DNA from: an uncultured Pelagibacteraceae bacterium
GTDB taxonomy: Bacteria > Pseudomonadota > Alphaproteobacteria > Pelagibacterales > Pelagibacteraceae
DNA: 64,000 bases
Assembly (NCBI GenBank): GCA_902612605.1
Contig: CACMDY010000005.1
Coordinates: 1-64,000, forward strand
Direction: 5' to 3'
In this document: piece after piece, positions 36,175 to 44,827 of the stretch
Layout: each line of letters starts with the position of its first letter
Position numbering within the stretch: the stretch's first letter is position 1
Made by a program: the position numbers and the translations under genes
The notes under the pieces: generated by a model
Databases searched by the model: none
What the model was told of the DNA's origin: nothing
Seen by the model: the letters and a program-made list of their open reading frames with translations, nothing else

Positions 36175-38102
36175 GATAAACACTCCTCATATTCTGGTTG
36201 TTGATTTTCTTGTTTTTTAGATTTGTAAACGTTTGCAGTTACGTCTGTAGAATTTGCATCGTTTACGTTTTCCGCTCTTTGTATTGATTTAGATCTGCAG
36301 TAATAAAGGCTCTTCAATCCTTTTTTCCAAGCTTGGAAATGGATTTGGTGTAAGTCCCTTTTATGAATATCTGCAGGTATAAATATATTTATTGATTGTG
36401 CTTGTGAAATATGTGGTGTTCTATCTGCACCTAATTCCACAATCCATTTCTGGTCTAATTCAAAAGCCGTTTTAAATACGTCTTTTTCTTGTTGGGTTAA
36501 AAAATCAAGATGAGAAACTGAGCCTTGATTTGTTGTTATACTTGACCATGTTTCATCATCATTTTTACCGTGTTTCTCTAATAATTTACTTAGATATTTA
36601 TTTCTAACGTTAAATGATCCAGACAAAGTTTTATGTGTATAACTATTTGCTGCAATTGGCTCTACACCTGGAGATGTTCCACCACAAATAATTGAAATTG
36701 AAGCAGTAGGAGCTATAGCAGTTTTATTTGAAAATCTTTCATTAATTCCATAGTCTGCTGCATCTGGACATGCACCTCTTTCATCGGCTAAATCTTTTGA
36801 AGCTTGATCAACCTGTTTTTGGATACTTTCAAATATTTTTTTATTCCAAACTTTACTCATCACAGACTCAAAAGGAATCATTTTTTGTTGGAAGAATGAA
36901 TGAAGACCCATAACGCCTAGGCCAACACTTCTCTCTTTTAATGCGGAATAAACTGCATCACTAAATGACTCAGGTGCTTTTTCAGTAAAGTCCGTTAATA
37001 CGTTATCTAAAAATCTCATTACGTCTGGAACAAAGTTTTCATCGTCTTTCCATTCATCATAAGTTTCTAAATTTAAAGATGATAAACAACATACTGCCGT
37101 TCTATCTCTACCCTCTTTATCAATTCCTGTTGGTAAGGTTATTTCACTACACAAGTTAGATGTCTTAACAGTTAAACCAGCAAGCTTATGATGTTGAGGT
37201 ATCATTCTATTAACTGTATCAATGAAAACAATATAAGGTTCTCCAGTTTCAATTCTTGCAGTTAATAACCTAATCCATAAATTTCTTGCAGAAACAGTAG
37301 CTTGTACTGATTGATCTTTTGGACTTTTTAATGCCCATTGTTCATCTAGTTCTACGGCTCTCATAAATGCATCTGAAACTAAAACACCGTGGTGTAAATT
37401 CAATGATCTTCTATTTGGATCACCACCTGTTGGTCTTCTCATTTCAATAAATTCTTCTATCTCCGGATGATCAATTGGAAGATAACAAGCTGCTGATCCT
37501 CTTCTTAAAGAACCTTGACTGATCGCCATTGTCAAAGAGTCCATAACTTTTATAAAAGGAATAATGCCTGAAGTTTTTCCAACTCTACCAATTTTTTCTC
37601 CAATAGATCTTAAGTTACCCCAATAACTTCCAATACCTCCGCCTTTGGCAGCCAACCAAACATTTTCACTCCATAGATCTAATATTCCAGTTAAGCTATC
37701 CCCTGCTTCATTTAAGAAACAAGAAATTGGTAAACCTCTTTTTGTTCCACCGTTTGATAAAACTGGTGTTGCTGGCATGAACCATAAATTACTTATGTAG
37801 TTGTAAAGTCTTTGCGCGTGCAAGTTGTCATCTGCATAATGACTTGCAACTCTTGCAAATAAATCTTGGAAAGACTCGTTTTCTCCAAGGTATCTATCAC
37901 TTAGTGTTGCTCTTCCAAAATCTGTTAAATTATTATCTCTAGATCTATCTATTTTAATAGTTATCCCTTTAGAATTTTGAAACAACTCTGTGTTGTTATT
38001 TAGTGAAAATAAGTCTGGTCTTTTGTCATTATTGCTGATTTTTTCCGCCGGTTTATAATCAGAGACAGCCTTCCTGATTGCCTGAGACAATATTTTGTTC
38101 AT
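36165..38102 (-). CDS. nrdA: Ribonucleotide reductase class I, alpha subunit
   Basis: Reduces ribonucleotides to deoxyribonucleotides. The 645-residue product shows PATPVLSNGGTKRGLPISCFLNE (active-site cysteine), GGGIGSYWGNLR, NLCSEITLPT and the PTASISIICGGTSPGVEP loop. It ends ECLSCQ, the C-terminal redox cysteines. It is clearly shorter than E. coli NrdA (761) and I see no N-terminal ATP-cone, so overall activity control by dATP may be absent. Two NrdR-box-like sites lie 41-87 bases upstream of the start. Confidence 0.95.
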   Translation of the reverse strand: MNKILSQAIRKAVSDYKPAEKISNNDKRPDLFSLNNNTELFQNSKGITIKIDRSRDNNLTDFGRATLSDRYLGENESFQDLFARVASHYADDNLHAQRLYNYISNLWFMPATPVLSNGGTKRGLPISCFLNEAGDSLTGILDLWSENVWLAAKGGGIGSYWGNLRSIGEKIGRVGKTSGIIPFIKVMDSLTMAISQGSLRRGSAACYLPIDHPEIEEFIEMRRPTGGDPNRRSLNLHHGVLVSDAFMRAVELDEQWALKSPKDQSVQATVSARNLWIRLLTARIETGEPYIVFIDTVNRMIPQHHKLAGLTVKTSNLCSEITLPTGIDKEGRDRTAVCCLSSLNLETYDEWKDDENFVPDVMRFLDNVLTDFTEKAPESFSDAVYSALKERSVGLGVMGLHSFFQQKMIPFESVMSKVWNKKIFESIQKQVDQASKDLADERGACPDAADYGINERFSNKTAIAPTASISIICGGTSPGVEPIAANSYTHKTLSGSFNVRNKYLSKLLEKHGKNDDETWSSITTNQGSVSHLDFLTQQEKDVFKTAFELDQKWIVELGADRTPHISQAQSINIFIPADIHKRDLHQIHFQAWKKGLKSLYYCRSKSIQRAENVNDANSTDVTANVYKSKKQENQQPEYEECLSCQ

Positions 38103-38142
38103 TAAACTCCCTTATTATCTTTATACTAAAAAATCTAGTAAA

Positions 38143-38189
38143 TAACTAGATATAGTGTGTAGATTTACCTGATATACTATATAAATTGT
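38143..38189 (-). promoter_or_regulatory. Two putative NrdR boxes upstream of nrdA
   Basis: 16-mers TAACTAGATATAGTGT (38143-38158) and ATACTATATAAATTGT (38174-38189) each match 13 of 16 positions of the NrdR consensus acaCwAtATaTwGtgt as I recall it, and they start exactly 31 bases apart, the known helical spacing. NrdR would repress nrdAB when dATP is high. The 161-base divergent gap also holds the ATCTAGT/ACTAGAT palindrome at 38133-38151. Confidence 0.6.
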
Positions 38190-38263
38190 AAATCAATAGA
38201 ACATTTATAGAACTTATTAAATATTTATCAATAAAAATTTTAAAAAAATGTACATATATCCAC

Positions 38264-39718
38264 ATGAATAATTCGGGAAAAATTGATCCATACGGCTTTC
38301 GGGAATATGACGCACGATGGGTATACGAAAAAGACATAGATGAAGATGGAATCGTTCAACTTGGTAAAGGTCTTGGAACTCAAATAATTAATCATACAAA
38401 GAAAAACAATCCAAGAATTATAGTTGGCCAAGATTACAGGTCTTACAGTGAACATATCAAAGAAAAATTAAAAGAGGGTTTGGTTTCAACTGGGTGCAAA
38501 ATCGAGGATATAGGATTATCTTTATCCCCAATGGTTTACTTCGCTCAATTTAATTTAAATTCAGATGCAATAGCTATGGTTACAGCTAGTCATAATGAAA
38601 ATGGTTGGACAGGTGTAAAAATGGGTATCAAAAAAGGACTTACTCATGCACCTGAAGAAATGAAAGAACTAAAAGATATTACTCTCAATCAAAAATTTAT
38701 TAATGGTAAAGGAAATATGAAAAAAATTGATGGTTTCCAAGATATTTATAAAAATGATTTGATAACAAAAAACCCATTAAATAAAAAAATTAAAGCAGTT
38801 GTTGCATGTGGTAACGGAACAGCTGGAATATTCGCACCTGAAATTTTAAGAGGTATTGGGTGTGAGGTTATTGAACTTGATTGCAACCTTGATTGGACTT
38901 TTCCAAAATATAATCCAAATCCAGAAGATTTAGAAATGTTACATGCAATTTCAAAAGCTGTGAAAAATAATAATGCAGACATAGGATTTGGATTTGATGG
39001 TGACGGAGATAGAGTTGGCGTTATTGACGATAAAGGTAACGAAATCTTTTCAGATAAAATAGGGCTTTTAATTGCTAGAAATCTATCAAAAGATCATAAA
39101 AATAGTAAATTTATTGTTGATGTAAAATCCACAGGTCTATATTCAAATGATAAAGTATTAAAAGAAAATAATTGTGAAACAATTTATTGGAAAACAGGAC
39201 ACTCCCATATTAAAAGAAAGGTAAATGCTGAAAAAGCTTTAGCTGGATTTGAAAAAAGCGGACATTTCTTTTTTAATGAACCTCTAGGTTACGGATACGA
39301 CGATGGAATAAATTCTGCAATCCAGGTTTGTAAATTACTAAATAAAAGTGAAAAAAGGATTAGCGAAATTCTCAACGAAATACCAATAACTTATCAAAGT
39401 CCCACAATGGGTCCATACTGTAAAGATAGTGAAAAATATGAGGTTATTAATAAATTGGTTCAGGAAATTAAGAAAATTAAAGAAGATAAAATTAAAATTG
39501 ATGATCAAGAAATTAATGAAATACTAACAGTAAATGGAATAAGATTTTCTTTTAAAGATGGATCCTGGGGTTTAATAAGAGCATCTTCTAATAAACCCTC
39601 ATTAGTAATAGTAATTGAAAGCGCAACTTCTGAAAAAAGAAAGATAAAAATCTTTGAATTTATTGATAATTTAATCCAAAAAACTGGTAAAGTTGGGGAT
39701 TACGATCAAAAAATTTAA
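38264..39718 (+). CDS. Phosphomannomutase / phosphoglucomutase
   Basis: Interconverts hexose 1- and 6-phosphates for surface sugar and nucleotide-sugar synthesis. The 484-residue phosphohexomutase has Ser109 in VTASHNENGWTG as phosphoserine, DGDGDRVG in the metal loop near residue 246, and GFEKSGHFFF in the sugar-binding loop. The AlgC/ManB type is most likely; GlmM is less likely from the ASHNxNGW motif. It diverges from nrdA across 161 bases. Confidence 0.88.
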   Translation: MNNSGKIDPYGFREYDARWVYEKDIDEDGIVQLGKGLGTQIINHTKKNNPRIIVGQDYRSYSEHIKEKLKEGLVSTGCKIEDIGLSLSPMVYFAQFNLNSDAIAMVTASHNENGWTGVKMGIKKGLTHAPEEMKELKDITLNQKFINGKGNMKKIDGFQDIYKNDLITKNPLNKKIKAVVACGNGTAGIFAPEILRGIGCEVIELDCNLDWTFPKYNPNPEDLEMLHAISKAVKNNNADIGFGFDGDGDRVGVIDDKGNEIFSDKIGLLIARNLSKDHKNSKFIVDVKSTGLYSNDKVLKENNCETIYWKTGHSHIKRKVNAEKALAGFEKSGHFFFNEPLGYGYDDGINSAIQVCKLLNKSEKRISEILNEIPITYQSPTMGPYCKDSEKYEVINKLVQEIKKIKEDKIKIDDQEINEILTVNGIRFSFKDGSWGLIRASSNKPSLVIVIESATSEKRKIKIFEFIDNLIQKTGKVGDYDQKI

Positions 39719-39771
39719 AATTCAACTATAAAGAGTTAATAAAGTTTTAGAGAATCGATTAATATATAATT

Positions 39772-39807
39772 GAGGTGGCGGAGGGAGACTGAAACCACCT
39801 CGTCTCC
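39772..39807. ncRNA. G/C-rich element able to form an H-type pseudoknot
   Basis: GAGGTGG (39772-39778) pairs with CCACCTC (39795-39801), and GGAGAC (39784-39789) with GTCTCC (39802-39807). The order A-B-A'-B' with 5-base loops and no base between A' and B' is the arrangement of an H-type pseudoknot. Both stems are perfect, 7 and 6 bp. It stands out in an A/T-rich gap between two convergent genes, and could fold on either strand. No T-run follows, so it is not a classic terminator. Confidence 0.5.
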
Positions 39808-40640
39808 TAAGTCACTAAAAACCTATAAAGAAATAAAGTACCAATAACATAAAGAAAAACACCAAATAACCTTTGTGTTTTAACTCTATCTAGATCTTGA
39901 ACTGTTTTTGCTCCAATCCTTGCCATGAATGTTGTTATTGGAACAAATATTATAAATGCTGGTATATTAATAAATCCTATGCTTAATGGGATATCAGCTT
40001 TTAACATCAAACCAGATGTAAAAAATCCAATTGATCCAAATAAAGCAATTATAAATCCAATAGCTGCAGAGCTTCCTATTGCTAAGTTAATAGGATAACC
40101 AAAGTATCTTAATATAGGAACATTCATCATAGCTCCTGTTATACCCATGGGTGCAGAAATTAATCCTGACAAAAATCCAAATATTATTCTTGGGAAAATA
40201 TTAAATTTTTTTTTAATTTTTTTTTTCTTTTCACTTTGTAACAACAAGTAAGCTCCAAAAAAGAAAACAACTGCAGAAAAAAAGAATAATAATGTTTTAG
40301 TATTCATCAATGCTGCCATCAATGTTCCAGAGAAAACTCCAATTATTACAAATGTTCCATAATTTTTAATAATATTAAAATCAACAGCATTATATTTTCT
40401 ATGTGTTAATACTGAAGCTGTAGCAGTTAAAATTGTTATTGAGAAAGCCGTCCCTACAGATAAATGCATTAAATAATCTTTATCCACGTTAAATGCTTCA
40501 AACACAAAAAATAAAAATGGAACTGAAATTAATCCTCCACCGATACCAAAAAAACCTGCAAAAAAACCAACTGGAACAGCGGCTGCCATCATTAAAAAAA
40601 TAAAATAAATATTATTAATCTCTAAAAGAGTATTATTCAA
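39807..40640 (-). CDS. Sulfite exporter TauE/SafE family permease
   Basis: A 277-residue inner-membrane protein with about eight helices in two repeats. VPVGFFAGFFGIGGGLISVPFL near residues 23-44 and SAPMGITGAMMNVPILRYFGYP near 160-180 are the two family repeats. Members export sulfite, sulfoacetate or related anions. It overlaps dusA by eight bases at the end of the TRAP-malonyl-CoA decarboxylase series, so it may export a product of that pathway, but this is not shown. Confidence 0.88.
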   Translation of the reverse strand: MNNTLLEINNIYFIFLMMAAAVPVGFFAGFFGIGGGLISVPFLFFVFEAFNVDKDYLMHLSVGTAFSITILTATASVLTHRKYNAVDFNIIKNYGTFVIIGVFSGTLMAALMNTKTLLFFFSAVVFFFGAYLLLQSEKKKKIKKKFNIFPRIIFGFLSGLISAPMGITGAMMNVPILRYFGYPINLAIGSSAAIGFIIALFGSIGFFTSGLMLKADIPLSIGFINIPAFIIFVPITTFMARIGAKTVQDLDRVKTQRLFGVFLYVIGTLFLYRFLVT

Positions 40641-41634
40641 TTTGACCTGCCGATATACTTTGTGGATTAAATTTTACTTTATCCATTATGTGATCAATTT
40701 TCTTAATATCGGCATCTCTTACACACATATTTTCACTTAGATATCTTTTCCAAAAACTTGAACCTGTTTGTCCATGAAATAAACCAAGAGTATGTCTCAT
40801 AATTTGATTTAATCTTGTACCCTTTTTAATTTCTTCTTTTACATACTCAATTAGTTTCTCAACAACTTCTTGTCTTGTCAAAACTTCACTATTATTATAA
40901 ATTTGATTCTCGATATCTGCTAACATGTAAGGGGAATGATAAATTGACCTTCCAATCATAACACCATCTACATTATCCAAATGTTCTTTGATTTGATCAG
41001 TAGACGTAATGCCTCCATTAATTATTATTTCTAAATCTTGAAAATCTTTTTTTAATCTATTTACGTATTCATATTTCAAAGGTGGAATATTTAAATTTTG
41101 TTTAGGAGTAAATTTTCCTAACATTGCCTTTCTGGCATGGATTATAAAAGTTTTAACACCTGTTTCTTTTAAAATATTTATAAAATTATATAAATTTTCA
41201 TATTGATCCACATTATCAAATCCAATTCTAGTTTTAACTGTTACAGGAAGAGAAGTTTTTGAAATCATTTCACTTAGACAATCAGCTACAAGATTAGGTT
41301 CTTGAATTAAACAAGCTCCAAATCTATTTTTCTGAACCTTTTTACTTGGACAGCCTAAATTCAAATTTATTTCATCATAGCCAAATTCTTCTCCTAAATG
41401 AGCAGCATTTCCTAATAATTTTGGAGAAGAACCTCCTAGCTGCAGAGCAACAGGTTTTTCCCTCATATCAAATTCTAATAGTTTCTTTTTATCTCCTCTA
41501 TCAATAGCTTCTGAGACAATCATTTCAGTATAGAGAAGAACATTTTTACTAATTAGTCTTAAGAAAAATCTTTCATGTTTGTCTGTGCAGTCCATCATAG
41601 GAGCAACAGAAACAGTTCTATTTAATCTAGACAT
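40633..41634 (-). CDS. dusA: tRNA-dihydrouridine synthase A
   Basis: Reduces uridines 20/20a of tRNA with FMN and NADPH. A 333-residue TIM-barrel protein with SVAPMMDCTDKHERFFLR near residues 9-26, QLGGSSPKLLG, the catalytic cysteine in LNLGCPSKKVQKNRFGACL near residue 90, and NGGITSTDQI later. It overlaps the malonyl-CoA decarboxylase gene by eight bases, with no evident functional link. Confidence 0.94.
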   Translation of the reverse strand: MSRLNRTVSVAPMMDCTDKHERFFLRLISKNVLLYTEMIVSEAIDRGDKKKLLEFDMREKPVALQLGGSSPKLLGNAAHLGEEFGYDEINLNLGCPSKKVQKNRFGACLIQEPNLVADCLSEMISKTSLPVTVKTRIGFDNVDQYENLYNFINILKETGVKTFIIHARKAMLGKFTPKQNLNIPPLKYEYVNRLKKDFQDLEIIINGGITSTDQIKEHLDNVDGVMIGRSIYHSPYMLADIENQIYNNSEVLTRQEVVEKLIEYVKEEIKKGTRLNQIMRHTLGLFHGQTGSSFWKRYLSENMCVRDADIKKIDHIMDKVKFNPQSISAGQIE

Positions 41635-42934
41635 ATTTTTTAAGTTTGCTTGATATATTAATTTTCTTTTCGTTTACATACTCTTGATGATTTTGCTCAA
41701 TTTTACCGAGTTCATACTTGTAATTAACCATTATTCCAAATGATCGTCTAAGTCCTACATCAGAAACGTTAGCATTAACCACAATGTCATCAATTTCAGC
41801 ACCATTTTTTAAATGGAACCTACATACATCATTTATAGGAAAACCTAAATCATTTTTTTGAACAGCCAAATAATTTAAAGCGAGTTTTATAAGTAAATCT
41901 TTGTTATCTATAAATTTTCTATCTCCAATTTTAATATCTAATGATTTTAAAAACTCAACTTTAACAAAATTATTTTTTTGAACTATCTCACTTATTTTCT
42001 CATTTTCTGATGACTTAACCCAATCAGCAAAACCCTGCATAGGTGATAAAGTTCCAAAATTTTTTACATCAGGTAGCTCTTCTTGTAATTCGTATACCAC
42101 TCTCTTGATTAAGAAGTTGCCAAGCGTAACTCTTGATAGTCCTTCTTGACAGTTGCTAATTGAATAAAAAGTTGCTGTATCATAATCTTCCTTTTTTCCA
42201 TCATTAGGTCTTGTTAACTCTTGAATAGATTTAGCTAGTCCTTTAGTTAGCGCGATCTCAACAAAAATTATTGGCTCATCTTCTAATGCTGGATGAAAAT
42301 AAGCAAAAAATCTTCTGTTTTCTCCTAATCTAATTTTCAATTCATTCATATCTTTCATTGAATGAACTTTTTCATATTTTAATAATTTTTCTAATATTGC
42401 AGCTTTTGTATCCCAGGTTATTTTTCTTAATTTTAAAAATCCAGGATTGAACCAATTTTTAAAAATATCAATCAAATCGTAATCTAATTCTTTTAATTCG
42501 GGATTTTTTAATAAAAACATTTGTAGATCTTCTCTTAAAGAAACAATCTCTGCTGTCCCGTTTGGAGCCATGTTTAATCTAATAAACAATTCTTTTCTAA
42601 TTCCTGATGTAATTCTTGATAAATTTAAAATTGATCTACTATTTTTATTTTCGGTATAGTCTTTTATAGCATTGTCAATATTTGCTGTATCAGGTTTATA
42701 TTTTTCATTTACTTGAAGTAAGAATTTTAATTTATCTTCATGAGATAAGTTATGATATCTAAAAAGAATATCTCTTGCTAATGTAATGCCAAATGCTGCA
42801 CCTTTAGAAGATAACAGGTCATCACATAGCTCAATTAAATCTCTTTTTTTAGAGAATTTTTTTAATGATTTTTTCTCTAAAATTTTTTGACCAGCATCAG
42901 CAATCGTCTCGAATATTCTTTTTATATTTAACAT
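41627..42934 (-). CDS. Malonyl-CoA decarboxylase
   Basis: Converts malonyl-CoA to acetyl-CoA and carbon dioxide. The 435-residue protein has the helical N domain, then FFAYFHPALEDEPIIFVEIAL near residues 210-230, the NFGTLSPMQGF loop with the catalytic serine near 285, and VCRFHLKNGAEI with the histidine near 375 of the GNAT-like catalytic domain. It lies 15 bases after the TRAP large permease. In rhizobia the same enzyme (MatA) is used with malonate transport and activation. Confidence 0.92.
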   Translation of the reverse strand: MLNIKRIFETIADAGQKILEKKSLKKFSKKRDLIELCDDLLSSKGAAFGITLARDILFRYHNLSHEDKLKFLLQVNEKYKPDTANIDNAIKDYTENKNSRSILNLSRITSGIRKELFIRLNMAPNGTAEIVSLREDLQMFLLKNPELKELDYDLIDIFKNWFNPGFLKLRKITWDTKAAILEKLLKYEKVHSMKDMNELKIRLGENRRFFAYFHPALEDEPIIFVEIALTKGLAKSIQELTRPNDGKKEDYDTATFYSISNCQEGLSRVTLGNFLIKRVVYELQEELPDVKNFGTLSPMQGFADWVKSSENEKISEIVQKNNFVKVEFLKSLDIKIGDRKFIDNKDLLIKLALNYLAVQKNDLGFPINDVCRFHLKNGAEIDDIVVNANVSDVGLRRSFGIMVNYKYELGKIEQNHQEYVNEKKINISSKLKKYV

Positions 42935-42949
42935 GGTGTTTTTTATATA

Positions 42950-44281
42950 TTAAAAACCTAAACTTTTACCCATTATTTTGTCAGGTAACCAAGTGACAAT
43001 CTCAGGAAAAATACACAAAATAAGTATAGCTAGAGCCATAATTATCATAAATGGTATAGATCCCTTTAAAATTTCTGACAAACTAACATCTGGTGTAATA
43101 CCTTTAATTATATAAAGGTTTAATCCAACGGGTGGAGTGATAAGACCAATTTCCATATTAATTGTAAATACAATCGCAAACCAGTACGGATCAAATCCCA
43201 GTTGAGTTATAACTGGCAATAATATTGCTGAGGTCATAACAATTACGGCAACTGGAGGTAAAAAGAAACCTGCAATCAACAGAAATATATTTATTAAAAT
43301 AAATACTACCCATTTATTAGAGCTCATCTCTACCATACTTTGAGCTAATGATTGAGTTACGTAAAGTTGTGATAATGTAAATGCAAAAAGATAAGAAGCT
43401 GCGATGATAAACATTATCATCACACTTTCTTTCATTGAAACTTTAACAATATTCCATATTTTTTTTGGTTGGTAAATTTTGTAGACGACCGCAATCAAAA
43501 CAAAAACTAAAAAGGCTCCAACCCCTGAAGCTTCTGATGGAGTAGCAACACCACCATATAAAACATATAAGACACCAGCAATGATTGCTAGGAAAGGAAG
43601 TATTCTTGGTAAAACCTCAATTTTTTCTTTAAAAGTTGGCGGAGTTCTATTCTTTAAAGCTTTAGCTGAGTTTTTATCTATAAAGTAACTGTGTATCAGT
43701 GCCCAGATAGCAAACATACCAGCAAGCATAAATCCAGGTATCAATCCGCTTAAAAATAATCTTCCGATTGATGTTCCAGTTGCGATTCCATAAACAATTA
43801 AAACAATACTTGGAGGTATTAAAACTCCTAATGTTCCTCCCGCTGCTATAGTACCTGTTGCAATTTGATCTGAGTATCCTCTTTTTCTCATCTCAGGAAT
43901 TCCCATAGTACCAATTGCAGCACAAGTTGCAGGACTTGATCCACTTAACGCAGCAAAGATTGAACAAGCTCCAATATTAGAAATGACTAAACCTCCTGGT
44001 ACCCTCCATAACCATCTGTCCAATCCTGTATATAAATCTTTTCCTGCTGGAGAATTGGCAACTGCCATTCCCATTAATATAAACATTGGTATTGAAAGCA
44101 GGACGAACGAATTTAATCCTGCATAGAAAGTTTCAGCAAAAACATCTAACATTTGAAAACCTTCGAAAGCAACTAAAAGAGCTATTGATACAAAGCTTAA
44201 ACCAAAAGCGATTGGTATTCCCGAAAACAAAACTATTAAAGTAAAAACAGCTACGATTGTTGCAATTATTAATGGATCCAT
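42950..44281 (-). CDS. dctM: TRAP transporter large permease DctM
   Basis: The 443-residue channel subunit of a sodium-driven TRAP transporter with about 12 helices. ALSGSSPATCAAIGTMGIPEM near residues 111-131 and GTLGVLIPPSIVLIVYG near 150-166 are family hallmarks. It starts in a TAATG overlap with dctQ. From its position before malonyl-CoA decarboxylase I infer a C3-C4 dicarboxylate, perhaps malonate. Confidence 0.93.
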   Translation of the reverse strand: MDPLIIATIVAVFTLIVLFSGIPIAFGLSFVSIALLVAFEGFQMLDVFAETFYAGLNSFVLLSIPMFILMGMAVANSPAGKDLYTGLDRWLWRVPGGLVISNIGACSIFAALSGSSPATCAAIGTMGIPEMRKRGYSDQIATGTIAAGGTLGVLIPPSIVLIVYGIATGTSIGRLFLSGLIPGFMLAGMFAIWALIHSYFIDKNSAKALKNRTPPTFKEKIEVLPRILPFLAIIAGVLYVLYGGVATPSEASGVGAFLVFVLIAVVYKIYQPKKIWNIVKVSMKESVMIMFIIAASYLFAFTLSQLYVTQSLAQSMVEMSSNKWVVFILINIFLLIAGFFLPPVAVIVMTSAILLPVITQLGFDPYWFAIVFTINMEIGLITPPVGLNLYIIKGITPDVSLSEILKGSIPFMIIMALAILILCIFPEIVTWLPDKIMGKSLGF

Positions 44282-44775
44282 TAGTTAGTATCCTGTTCGT
44301 CTGTAAGCTTAATAATCTCTGCTATATATTGTAAAATCATTAACGCAGCACCTATCATCATTGAAGAATATGGTACCCACAAAGGAGGATCCCAAACAGT
44401 TCCCGTTGAGTAATTTTTAGTAAAAGCTTCCTCAACCATTAGAAAACCAAAGTAGAATAAAATTAAGAAGAATAATAAACTGACTAATGAGGTAAAAATT
44501 TTAAGTCTTAAAATATTTTTTTTTGATAGAAAATCATAAATCCACTCCATGCTGACATGAGCTTTTTCACTTAAAACATATGCACTACCTATGAATGTTG
44601 AAGCAACTAGAAGCATTGTAACAAGCTCTGTTTGCCACGTTATTGCTCTTTGAAAAAAGTATCTTTCAAAAACTAATTCAACAATAACAAGAATTGATAA
44701 AAGTAAGGCTAAAACAGCAAAAGCTCCACAAGCTCTTGCAACATAATCACAGAATTTTAAGTATTTTTCTTTCAT
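44281..44775 (-). CDS. dctQ: TRAP transporter small permease DctQ
   Basis: A 164-residue four-helix subunit; AITWQTELVTMLLVASTFIGSAYVLSEKAHVSMEWI is the usual DctQ core (here near residues 38-74). It lies between the binding protein and the large permease. Its ATG directly follows a hairpin and T-run, and the only G-rich stretch that could serve as ribosome site lies in that hairpin, so expression is likely reduced relative to dctP. Confidence 0.9.
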   Translation of the reverse strand: MKEKYLKFCDYVARACGAFAVLALLLSILVIVELVFERYFFQRAITWQTELVTMLLVASTFIGSAYVLSEKAHVSMEWIYDFLSKKNILRLKIFTSLVSLLFFLILFYFGFLMVEEAFTKNYSTGTVWDPPLWVPYSSMMIGAALMILQYIAEIIKLTDEQDTN

Positions 44776-44813
44776 AAAAAAAAACCCCTACTTATAGAGA
44801 ATAAATAGGGGTT
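44776..44813 (-). terminator. Hairpin with T-run between dctP and dctQ (partial terminator)
   Basis: On the minus strand AACCCCTA and TAGGGGTT form an 8-bp stem with a 15-base loop, followed by nine T. This is an intrinsic-terminator shape just after the binding-protein gene and directly before dctQ. It probably lets most transcripts end after dctP. Confidence 0.7.
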
Positions 44814-44827
44814 CTTTATATATTATT

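Noticed and set aside
39772..39807. tRNA-Ser fragment or tmRNA end, because TGGCGGAGGGAGA resembles a reversed tRNA 3' end
   Set aside because: No matching acceptor 5' strand, no regular T-arm and no anticodon arm can be drawn; the pseudoknot pairing explains the bases better.
39772..39807. SAM-II or SAM-V type riboswitch
   Set aside because: The position is downstream of both neighbouring genes and I could not match the conserved core of those classes.
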